Shown in pieces: positions 1 to 10,500 of a stretch of 64,000 bases of DNA. Position 1 is the stretch's first letter, and each line of letters opens with the position of its first letter. The notes under the pieces are model-generated. The model was not told the origin of the DNA. It was given only the letters and a program-made list of their open reading frames with translations, and did not search any database. The DNA comes from Hirundichthys speculiger (taxonomy: Eukaryota; Chordata; Actinopteri; Beloniformes; Exocoetidae). The stretch is from the NCBI GenBank assembly GCA_018398805.1, contig JAGFBZ010001886.1:124001-188000 (forward strand), read 5' to 3'. The translations under genes were made by a program, and so were the position numbers.

Positions 1-280
1 CTGGGACCAGTCCACCCTGACTGGGGCTGGTCCACCCTGACCGACTGGGACCAGTCCACCCTGACTGGGACCAGTCCACCCTGACCGACTGGGACCAGTC
101 CACCCTGACTGACTGGGACCGGTCCACCCTGACTGACCAGGACCGGTCCACCCTGACTGGGACCGGTCCACCCTGACTGGGACCGGTCCACCCCTGACTG
201 GGACCGGTCCACCCTGACTGGGACCGGTCCACCCTGACTGGGACGGTCCACCCTGACTGGGACCGGTCCACCTCATCTAA
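1..280. repeat. Minisatellite, about 20-bp unit
   Basis: Tandem copies of ctgactgggaccggtccacc, with accagtccacc variants and a few units lengthened by a gactgac insert. The array is cut by the window edge. Confidence 0.9.
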
Positions 281-783
281 ACCCAGACTCTTCCATCCAG
301 TCTACAGGAACAGGTGTCCACCAGTTTAACCAGTGAGCTGGCCTGGTCTCTAGTCTCTAGTTAAACGGGTCTGGTACCTCAACCGGTACAGAACCGGTAC
401 TGAACCGGTTACCGGGGTTGTGGCTTCAGGCTCAGACTCATCCAACAACCGAAACGTCCTTTAATTTGTTTTTCTCTTAAAACAGCAACGTTTTTTGCTG
501 AAACTGGAAGAATTTTAATTTATTTTTGCTTTATTTTTCTTCTTATCAAGTTGGAACCTTTTTTTAAAAAATTAAAATCAGGACTTTTTTCTCAAATGGA
601 ACCTTCCTGAGAATTGAATTACTCCCCCCCAACTTGTTTTTCTCATAAAATCATTATTTCTTTATTTGTTGTACTGAAACATTTTCTTGGAAAATTCAAA
701 TTTTTATTCTGTTAAACTTCGTCTTTTTTTTTATCGTTTAAAAACGTTTTACTGAAATAAACCTCCACCGTTAAAATGTGAGG

Positions 784-871
784 GCTGGTACCGGGACAAC
801 CGGAGCTACCGGGACAACCGGAGCTACCGGGACAACCGGAGCCACCGGGACAACCGGAGCTACCGGGACGT
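784..871. repeat. Short 18-bp minisatellite
   Basis: Five copies of gctaccgggacaaccgga with one gct/gcc change. Being 18 bp, it reads as a Gly/Thr/Ala repeat in an open frame; I do not treat that as a gene. Confidence 0.85.
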
Positions 872-1049
872 GTGCGGAACCAGCGCGGATGGAGGTGGAC
901 CGTCGGACCAGAACTTCTCACCTGTCCACCACCTGGACGTTAACTATGAACGGAGACGTTTCTAAACGTCGCGGACGGTGTGTTGTTGTTTATGACGGGC
1001 TTGGTCACGTGACCCAGCCACCTGCGTCAGCAGCTGTCGCTGAGCTCAC

Positions 1050-1155
1050 CTGGGAAGTCCCGCAGCAGCGGGTCGTTTCCCCGGAAGGTTCCGTTCCTGG
1101 TCGGTACCAGCGGCAGGTTGAAGAAGTGCTGCAGCAGCGTCTGGTTGTCCGTCAT
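1050..1155 (-). CDS. Putative first coding exon of an unidentified downstream gene
   Basis: ATG at 1155 opens 35 codons plus one base, starting MTDNQTLLQHFFNLPLVPTR and ending DPLLRDFP, and meets a good donor (CCCAG|gtgagc) at 1049. GC content and CpG rise around it. A CRE-like octamer lies 25 bp upstream on the same strand. The rest of the gene would lie left of the window. I do not recognise the protein; it has no obvious signal peptide or transmembrane stretch. It follows ppp6r3 in the same orientation, about 3 kb past its poly(A) signal. Confidence 0.5.
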
Positions 1156-1179
1156 GTTCGCGACTCCTCGATCCGTCCC

Positions 1180-1187
1180 TGACGTCA
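1180..1187 (-). promoter_or_regulatory. CRE/ATF consensus octamer in a putative promoter
   Basis: Perfect palindrome tgacgtca in a GC-rich stretch just upstream of the putative ATG at 1155. Full CRE sites near transcription starts are common in housekeeping promoters. Function is inferred. Confidence 0.4.
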
Positions 1188-1317
1188 CACACGCCGGAGG
1201 CTCCGCCCACTACTTCTTCTTCTTCTGTGGTGGAATGGCGGTTTGACGCCACCAGCTGGCAGATAGCGTAATTATAAACGAAACATTTTGATTAAAATAA
1301 CCAATATATAGAATCTA

Positions 1318-1725
1318 CGACAGAGTATCAGGGCCACAGTGGAAAAATAAACTGTAGACAATTATTTTTTTTTCATTCCTCACTTAGAGAATAAAGTCAA
1401 AATGTCGAGAATGAAGTCGAAACATCAAGAATAAAATCGATATGCAGTTTCCAGAATAAAGTTGTGTTAAAGGTTTATTCAAACCAGTTTTACTCTACCA
1501 ACATAATGTCTTTGTCTATGTGCTTTTATCACAAAGACACAGTTTTATAATAAGTATTCGTACTTTGAAGAGATTGAGTCAGAAATTGTGTCTATTCAGA
1601 AAAAGAAACTACTGATTCTGGAATTCTGGAAACTGCATTTCGACTTTATTCTCTAAGTGAGGAATAAAAAAAAATAATAATTGTCCACAATTTTCTTTTC
1701 TCAGTGTGGCTCTAATACTCCGTCT
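1318..1725. mobile_element. Foldback MITE
   Basis: The left segment 1318-1400 (gacagagtatcagggccaca, then cctcacttagagaataaagt) recurs as its reverse complement at 1636-1725 (actttattctctaagtgagg, then gtgtggctctaatactccgt). Terminal inverted repeats of about 80 bp with a non-coding core mark a foldback element. No clear target duplication was seen. Confidence 0.7.
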
Positions 1726-1847
1726 TAAGAACCAGAACTTCACCATCCGGTTAAAACATTTTCAGACTGAAAAAAGTTCTCAAAAAGGTTCTGGTGGTGT
1801 TTTATTTTCCTGCTTGATCTTAGAAGTTATAACTACAACGTTCACTG

Positions 1848-2552
1848 GTTCCACCATCCATCCATCCATCAGGTGGAGGTCCGGTTCCACCATCCATCCG
1901 TCCATCAGGTGGAGGTCCGGTTCCACCTCCTCATCCTTCCATCGGGTGGAGGTCCGGTTCCACCTCCTCATCCGTCCATGTCAGGTGGAGGTCTGGTTCC
2001 ACCATCCATCCTTCCATCAGGTGGAGGTCCGGTTCCACCTCCTCATCCTTCCATCAGGTGGAGGTCCTGTTCCACCTCCTCATCCTTCCATCGGGTGGAG
2101 GTCCGGTTCCACCTCCTCATCCGTCTGTCAGGTGGAGGTCTGGTTCCACCATCCATCCTTCCATCAGGTGGAGGTCCGGTTCCACCTCCTCATCCTTCCA
2201 TCAGGTGGAGGTCCGGTTCCACCTCCTCATCCTTCCATCAGGTGGAGGTCCGGTTCCACCTCCTCATCCTTCCATCAGGTGGAGGTCCGGTTCCACCTCC
2301 TCATCCTTCCATCAGGTGGAGGTCCGGTTCCACCTCCTCATCCTTCCATCAGGTGGAGGTCCGGTCTGGTTCCACCATCCATCCTTCCATCAGTGGAGGT
2401 CCGGTTCCACCTCCTCATCCTTCCATCAGGTGGAGGTCCGGTTCCACCTCCTCATCCTTCCATCAGGTGGAGGTCCGGTTCCACCATCCTCATCCTTCCA
2501 TCAGGTGGAGGTCCGGTTCCACCTCCTCATCCGTCCATCAGGTGGAGGTCCA
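1848..2552. repeat. Minisatellite, 37-bp unit
   Basis: About 19 copies of a unit containing aggtggaggtccggttccac and ctcctcatccttccatc. Some units are shortened to a ccatccatcc variant. Open frames through it are read-through artefacts. Confidence 0.92.
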
Positions 2553-3069
2553 GATAAAAGTCTCTTCCAGTGTCATCCTCACGTCTCCTGGACAACCACC
2601 GTGTCTCTGAGTGAGACGTCTTCCTGCTGGACAGCAGAGCTGGTTTCATCTGGACTCCATGGTTACCTGGAGGACTCCAGGTGTGCTGGTAACCATGGTA
2701 ACCAGGGTTAATCAGTCACGTTCACCTAATTTCTGTTCAACCTGCTCCAAAAAGACCAAAGTATTTATATTGATTTTACAACCGGACGTATTGATCGTGA
2801 TTAAAGCTCTACTGATCTGATGTTAGATCTTTTCCTCTACAGACCTTCAGGTGGCTGAGACGTCCACTTGTTGGACTGAAACTGCTGGGACGCCCCCCCC
2901 CCGGACTAAACCCTTGATGACCTTCTCCAGGTTCATGTGCCTCTCTAAGCTCATTGCTGATGTCTTTCCCTCTTGGTATTGTGTTAACACACATCCTGGA
3001 TGCTCCAGACCAGGACAGGTCTGGAGCACTCAGCCACATCTGCTCCGCCTCCTTCCTGTTCAGGTGAAC

Positions 3070-3830
3070 GGACCTGTCAATCATTCAGAGGGGGTGTGTT
3101 CAGGTTCCTGTTCAGGTGAACGACCTGTCAATCATTCAGAGGGGGTGTGTTCAGGTTCCTGTTCAGGTGAACGGGGCTGTCAATCATTCAGAGGGGGCGT
3201 GTTCAGGTTCCAGTTCAGGTGAACGGACCTGTCAATCATTCAGAGGGGGCGTGTTCAGGTTCCTGTTCAGGTGAATGACCTGTCAATTATTCAGAGGGGG
3301 CGTGGCGGAGGCGGAGCAGAGATGAGGTCACTGAGGTCAGCTGACACCACTGAGCTCATCTCTGCTCCGCCTCCTTCCTGTTCAGGTGAACGACCTGTCA
3401 ATCATTTAGAGGGGGCGTGGCGAGGGCGGAGCAGAGATGAAGTCACTGAGGTCAGCTGACACCACTGAGCTCATCTCTGCTCCGCCTCCTACCTGTTGGG
3501 GTTGAACGGACCTGTCAATCATTCAGAGGGGGCGTGTTCAGGTTCCAGTTCAGGTGAACAGACCTGTCAATCATTCAGAGGGGGCGTGGCGGAGGAGAGA
3601 TGAAGTTACTGAGGTCAGCTGACACCACTGAGCTCATCTCTGCTCCGCCTCCTACCTGTTGGGGTTGAACGGACCTGTCAATCATTCAGAGGGGGCGTGG
3701 CGGAGGCGGAGCAGAGATGAGGTCACTGAGGTCAGCTGACACCACTGAGCTCATCTCTGCTCCGCCTCCTACCTGTTGGGGTTGAACGGACCTGTCAATC
3801 ATTCAGAGGGGGCGTGGCGGGGGCGGAGCA
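3070..3830. repeat. Composite tandem repeat with hairpin-forming spacer
   Basis: A core containing gacctgtcaatcattcagag and ggggcgtg recurs about nine times. It is separated by a short spacer (ttcaggttcctgttcaggtg) or a long spacer of about 100 bp. The long spacer carries 20-bp inverted arms, for example 3307-3326 against 3355-3374. Confidence 0.88.
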
Positions 3831-4224
3831 GCTGACGGCGTTCAGGTCTGGATTCTGCTGAAAACGAGAATCAACGCTGGAAACCGACTCGTGAACTTTT
3901 ATGTGAAGAAGACAGCTGATGGCCCCGCCCACAAACAAGTTTAAACCAATGAACAGGCCCGAGTCCCTCTGATCCAGCACATCCTGGGCCCCATCTGGTC
4001 CACTTGCTGCTCAGGTTCGGGTCAGGATCTGAACCTGGTTCTGGGGTCCGACAGCAGCCAGAAACATGAAATCACGAGGACCCCAGACGTCTGTTGCGTA
4101 GCAACCTGTCACCATGGAAACAGCCAGCGTCACAGATAAAAGCATCAGAGTGAAATAAAGCAGAGCAGGACTGCGGTCCAGTCCGGGTGCCAGCGGTCCA
4201 GTCAGGTGTGTTTTTATAAAATAT

Positions 4225-4230
4225 TTTATT
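4225..4230 (-). terminator. Candidate poly(A) signal of ppp6r3
   Basis: AATAAA on the minus strand, about 280 nt past the stop codon. It is the first canonical hexamer downstream; a 3' UTR of about 300 nt is inferred. Confidence 0.55.
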
Positions 4231-4506
4231 CATACAATCATTTCTCTAACTATAGCAACGTTACTGATTTGAGTGGCGGGTCTCATCAGCTCAGAGAACA
4301 GAACCGGAACCAGCTGAGATCCGCCTCAGCTCTGAGTCTCTGTCTTCATGTCCGTCTGTCAGTCGCTCGCTGACGACACACGGGGAGTATTGCTGGTCCT
4401 GGTGGGGCGTGTGGTTGGTTCGGCCCAGCGCCGGCCTCTCTGGGGGTGGCGCCGGGGGCGGGGCCCTGGTTCAGAACAGGCTGGGTGACGGGGGCCCGGC
4501 GGGGCC

Positions 4507-4558
4507 TCACACCGGCCCGTTGGTAGCTGGTTCTGAGGGAACGGGGGTCCGGTCTGAC
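4507..4558 (-). CDS. ppp6r3: ppp6r3 terminal coding exon 23
   Basis: Acceptor ctcctcag, then [17 protein letters not shown] and TGA at 4509-4507. The NGPV ending equals the mammalian PPP6R3 C terminus, so this is taken as the true end of the main isoform. Confidence 0.88.
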
Positions 4559-7500
4559 CTGAGGAGCAGAAGAAGGCGGTCAGGGTTTGGGTTTACGCTC
4601 CTGAAGACTCTGGACAGGTGCTGGACTTACCTGGGCTCCTCTGTGGGGGGCGTGTCCTTCAGAGGACCGTTGGGGAGCTCCGCCGGGGGGCGAATCTTCT
4701 CACTGCTGACAGAACAACAGAAGACCCACGTCAGCTCCAGAACCTCACCAACATGAGCTGGACCTGAACTGGTCCAAACTGGTCTCCAGAATCCAGAATC
4801 AGGGACAGACCTGGACCTCAATGTTCCTCAGACAGTGATGGGTCAAAGGTCATTGAACTTCTTTACTTTCATTTGAAGTCAGAATTTTAGGGACATTTTA
4901 AAGATATTTTGAATGAGTTTAAATTCATTTTTAATCTGATTTCAGTTTTCTGTAAGATTTTAACATGATAACATCGACAGGTGAGCCAGGTTCATCACAT
5001 GACCTCAGTCCCTGACCGAGTCATCCCTTCACCAGATCAATGATCACAAACATCTCCAGGTCAGGACTGTTTCTAACTCCAAACATAAAAGGTCAAAGGT
5101 CAGTGCTCAGCTCAGACAAAGTCATCATAGTGGGTGACTTTAACATCCACATGGATGTTGACAGTGACAGCTTTAAATTAGCCTTTACATCTCTCTTAGA
5201 TTCATTTGGCGTCTCACAAAAAGTGAAAGAACCGACTCACTGCTTTAATCATATCCTGGATCTGGTTCTCACCTATGGTATAGATACTCATCACTTGTTA
5301 GTGTCGCCGCTGAATTCTCTTCTCTCGAACCACTTTTTAGTTACATTCGAGTTCAGCATTTGTGGCATTAAAACAGGAAATGAAACGTGTCATTACAGCA
5401 GATGTCTTTCTGAAGATGCTGTGAATAATTTTAAGGAGGTCATTCTCTCTCATCTCCCTATGGTGGAATATGATAGAATAGCTGAGGGCACCGACCTGAA
5501 TCTTACTCCGGCAGACTTTGATCACCTTGTTAACAAAACTGCTGATATTTTACATTCCGCCTTGGATGCGGTTGCTCCTCTGAGGAAGAGGGTTTCTTAT
5601 CTTAGGAGCTCAGCTCCCTGGTATAATTCACATATTCACATGCTGAAGCAGAATGCACGTAAAATGGAAAGGAGGTGGTACTCCTGTAAATCTGTGGATT
5701 CCCATCGTGCCTGGAGAGATAGTTTAATAGTCTACAAAAGAGCCCTACGCAGAGCTAGAACATCTTATTATTCTTCTATTAATGAAGACATTGTTTTCTG
5801 TTCAGCACTGTAGCCAGGCTGACAAAGAGTCACAACTCTGTTGGTCCATGCATTCCTGCTACTCTCAGTAGTGAAGACTTTATGAGCTTTTTTAATGGGA
5901 AAATAATTAAAATTAGAGATGAGATTGGCCAGGCCCAGCTGTCGGCGGCTGTGGACATCCCTGCAGTTTCGTTGATCTCTTCCGTTTCTGATTTGACTCT
6001 GGACTGTTTTTCTCCTGTGGGCCTCTCTGAGTTGACCTCAACTATCAGTAAAGCTAAACCATCTACATGTCTGTTGGATCCCATCCCAACTCGACTGTTC
6101 AAGGATGTTATGTCCTCTATTGGTATATCAATTTTGGATCAGATTAACCTATCTCTACAATTAGGATATATGCCACAGGTTTTTAAAGTTGCAGTCATTA
6201 AACCTTTGCTCAAGAAACCATCCCTTGACCCGGACATCTTGGCAAACTATAGACCAATATCCAACCTTCCATTTATCTCTAAAAATTCTGGAAAAAATAG
6301 TTGCTAGCCAGTTAGGAGAACACCTGCATAGAAATGATCTATTTGAGGTCTTTCAGTCAGGGTTTAGATCTCATCATAGCACAGAAACTGCGCTGATTAG
6401 AGTCTCCAACGACCTCCTCATGGCCTCAGACAATGGATTAGTTTCTGTCCTGGTTCTGCTGGACCTCAGTGCTGCTTTTGATACTGTTGATCACGGCCTT
6501 TTGCTGCATAGACTAGAGTAGCTCGTCTTAATCACAGCTTCGTCATAGCTATGCTGCTATAGGCCTACGCTGCAGGGAGACACCAACATGATCTGCTGAG
6601 TGGTGTCTAGGTGTGTTCAGGGTGTCGGCTGGTGTTGTGACCGGTGATCTAGTCCTCTGTCCATCTCACCTCAGTGCTGCTACCTGCATCTGTTTATGTT
6701 TATATGTGCCCCCAGTGCCCTGACTAGGATGTGCTTGGAATCGACCACTGGAAATCTCAGATCCAAGATGGCAGCCAAGTCAGTTCAGTGCTTAATGTGT
6801 TTGTACCTGAGGTCTGAGTTTTTGTGTTTTTATGTATTACATTTTATTTAATTTGAGCCTGAATGAGTGGTAATCTGCAAGATCAACAAATTCTCTGCAG
6901 TGTGGGATTTTTGGTGAATAAATTCTCATCAGATGTCATTGGATTGCCATAGACTTTGGCCTATCTACAATCTACCTGTTGAGGTAGCAGTAGCAGACAG
7001 CTAGCTCCATCTAGTAGCCTTCAACCATCAGCTTTGCCTGGTAGCTTCCAGCCACTGGTCTGGTCTGCTAGCCTCCAGCCATTAGCCTCGCCTTCTAGCT
7101 TCTAACCATCGGCCTTGTTTGCTAGCCTCCAGCCTGTGGCCTCATCTGCTAGCCTCCAGCCACTGGCCTTGCCTGCTAGCCTAACTTGGAGCCGCTCTTC
7201 CTAAAGCTGGCAGCTGAAATTATAGCTGGACCACTGTCATATTCTTAACCTTACTTTGATTTCAAATAAAATCCCCCTGGACTGGAAATATGCCCTTGTA
7301 ATCCCCCTCCTAAAAGGAGGTGACCCTAGTATTTTAAATAATTACCGACCGATCTCTAAACTCTCTGCTCTGGCAAAGGTGCTTGAATCCCTGATCAGTG
7401 AACAGGTAAAAGACTTTCTGGCCATCAACTCTATTCTGTCACCATTTCAGTCACAGTCCTGTTACTGTTACTGCTGCCATGAAGGTCATAAATGACATAA

Positions 7501-10500
7501 CTGAAGCTCTTGACAAGAAGCAGTGCTGTCTGTCCCTCTTTATTGACTTTTCAAAGGCATTTGATACTGTAGATCATATTACTTTAATCAAACGTCTTTC
7601 AGCTATTGGTTTTTCTCAGCAAGCAGTTGGATGGTTTGCAAATTATCTCACAAGCAGAACCCAGGCTGTTCAGATAGAGGGTTCCTCCTCTGAGGTATTG
7701 CAAGTGAAAAAGGGCGTCCCTCAAGGTTCTGTGCTGGGCCCATTATTATTCACTATTTACATAAATGATCTTGGACATAATATTCCAAACTCAAATGATC
7801 ATTTCTACGCTGATGACACTGTTATATACTGCACAGCACCCACTCCTGCTGAGGCCTTTCAGTATTTACAACTTGCATTCGATAGAGTACAAGAACAACT
7901 TTGTCATCTGCAACTTGTTTTAAATGCAGACAAAACAAAATGTATGTTCTTTACCACTTCAAAAACCACTAGATCAGCACCGTCTGAAAATTTTAACAAG
8001 AAATGGTCAACATATTGAATTGGTATCTACTTTTAAATATTTAGGATTTTTATTGATGACCACTTGTCTTTTAAGGAGCACATTCAGTATGTTGTAAAAA
8101 AAACTGTCTCTCCCCTCTTTTCTTTCTCTACCCGGCTGGTCTTCATCAGGAAGGTCCTCCATATGATCCAGGTCCTGGTCCAGGTTTCTTCCTCTTAAAG
8201 TGGAGTTTTTTCTTGCCACTGTTTGGCTTAAAGTTTTTTTTTTTTTTGTTTTTGCCATTATCTTTGATTTGGATTTAATATTATAATTTTAGTTAATGAT
8301 ATTTGTTCGGGGGTCATGCTCTGGGTCTCTGTAAAGCGCCTAGAGACAATTAACATTGTAACAGACGCTATATAAATAAAATTGAATTGAATTGAACCAA
8401 AGCATCCAGACCCCCAGGTCATCAGGGACCGGTTTACTAACTGCTCCAGGACCAGGACCGAAGCATCCAGGACCCTTGGGTCATTATCTTTGAAATGCTT
8501 TTATGATCTTTTAATTGGTTTTTAAATATGCTTTTATGTATTTCCTTGATTATTTGTATTTATATGATGTAATTGTACTACACAAATAAACTTGCCTTTA
8601 ATTACTTGAACCAATTTATTTTTCATTTTTTTTTTTAGGAATTTTGAGGAAATTAAGTTTGAAGTCAGATATTCCTTGTTATAATTAATTTGACTTTTCA
8701 TTTTCATTCTTAATTTGAGTTAATTTGAGTTTGAATCGACACGATTTTGAGTTTTATTTTTTAATTTTTAGGTTAACTTTTTTTAGGTATGTTTTTTTTT
8801 CACAAGTATTTTATACTTAAAGAATTTTAATGTCATTTTTTAATAATTTTAATTTGATTTTGTTTAATTTTTAATGGTCTAATTTTTTACAGTAAGAACT
8901 TTGAAGAAAAAAAAACTACATATCAAAGTAATTAACTGAAATATCTTGTTAATTTCTTTTCAATTAATATCTAACTGATGTCCTTTATTGTTTCAATGTT
9001 TAATGAAAGTTGAAATAATTTTAGTAAAGTATTACATTCTGAAGGAATTGTTTGAAATAATTAAATTAGAATGAGTAACATTAATTGTTTTTTTTTTTTT
9101 TTCAGTTCCAGTCATTTTTATTTTTAACAGGATGATGTCAGGAAGCAGAAACCTGCAGGTGTCATCTCTATCGCCCCCTACTGGCTGACTGGGTTTACTG
9201 TGGTCCATTAGTGACAGTTCCATGAACACTGATCTCTGGCAGCAGATCTGGACCTTAGCAGGTTCCTGAGCTTGCTGTTCAGTCGGGTTGTATCATTAAA
9301 ACAGTCAGGAGGCGTCTGCTGGACCTCCTAGACCATGGACTGCTCTGGCTGACACATGTGATAACCTGAAGAGCTCTGCTCCTGGCTCAGGTGTGAGGTG
9401 CAGGTGTGGTGGTTCTGACCCAGTTTTGGTGCAGCAGGCTGCAGCAGAGCCGCCGTCGTTGGACTCTCCGGTCTCGACCTGGCATCTGTCCGAGCTCTTC
9501 TCTTCGTCACTGGAACACACAGGCGTACAGGTGCACATTAGCGAGTGGCGGGCAGCGCCGCCCTCCCCACAGAAACATCACGGTGACGAGTGAAACGATG
9601 CATGCTGGACGTGAACACAAAAGGATGGTGGTGGAGATGGAAGGAGTCTGGGAGGTCTAGAGGAAACATCCACATGGAGAGCAGATGGAGGAAGTCGCCC
9701 GTTTGGACCGCCTTCTCTGAGTCCCGAGTCCTGGACCAGGACTCTCGGTACCAGCCGCCAGTCTGGCTTTGTCTCAGAGAACCACCAAGAACCTTGATGA
9801 GGACTCCACCGAAGCAAAGCACAAACATCCGTTTATGACCAACACCCGAGGCCAAACACGACCCTGAACCTCGGCTGGAGTTAGGAGGCCGGCCGGAGCC
9901 ACGGCTGGAGTTAGGAGGCCGGCCTGAACCTCCGCCGGAGTTAGGAGGCCGGCCTGAACCTCAGCTGGAGTTAGGAGGCCGCCTGAACCTCTTAGGAGCC
10001 CCCCGCCTGGAGTTTAGGAGGCCGGCCGCCTGAACCTCCGCCGGAGTTAGGAGGCCGGCCTGAACCTCCGCCGGAGTTAGGAGGCCGGCCTGAACCTCCG
10101 CCGGAGTTAGGAGGCCGGCCTGAACCTCCGCCGGAGTTAGGAGGCCGGCCTGAACCTCCGCCGGAGTTAGGAGGCCGGCCTGAACCTCCGCTGGAGTTAG
10201 GAGGCCGGCCTGAACCTCCGCCGGAGTTAGGAGGCCGGCCTGAACCTCCGCCGGAGTTAGGAGGCCGGCCTGAACCTCCGCCGGGAGTTAGGGAGGCCGG
10301 CCTCCGCCTCGGCTGGAGTTAGGAGGCCGGCCTGAACCTCCGCTGGAGTTAGAAGGCCGGCCTGAACCTCTGCCGGAGTTAGGAGGCCGGCCTGAACCTG
10401 GGCTGGAGTTAGGAGGCTGGCCTGAACCTCGGCTGGAGTTAGGAGGCCGGCCTGAACCTCCGCTGGAGTTAGGAGGCCGGCCTGAACCTCCGCGGGAGTT

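Noticed and set aside
1046..1252. Minus-strand frame starting MASNRHSTTEEEE
   Set aside because: It overlaps the putative first exon in another phase and runs through likely promoter DNA; the MTDNQ frame fits the splice donor better.
4409..4756. Plus-strand 115-codon frame
   Set aside because: It is the antisense of ppp6r3 exons 22 and 23 and their intron; GC-rich shadow frame.
9305..9365. TGA at 9305 taken as the only end of ppp6r3
   Set aside because: Two further in-frame exons at 4.7 and 4.55 kb restore the conserved NGPV ending; kept only as a possible alternative end.
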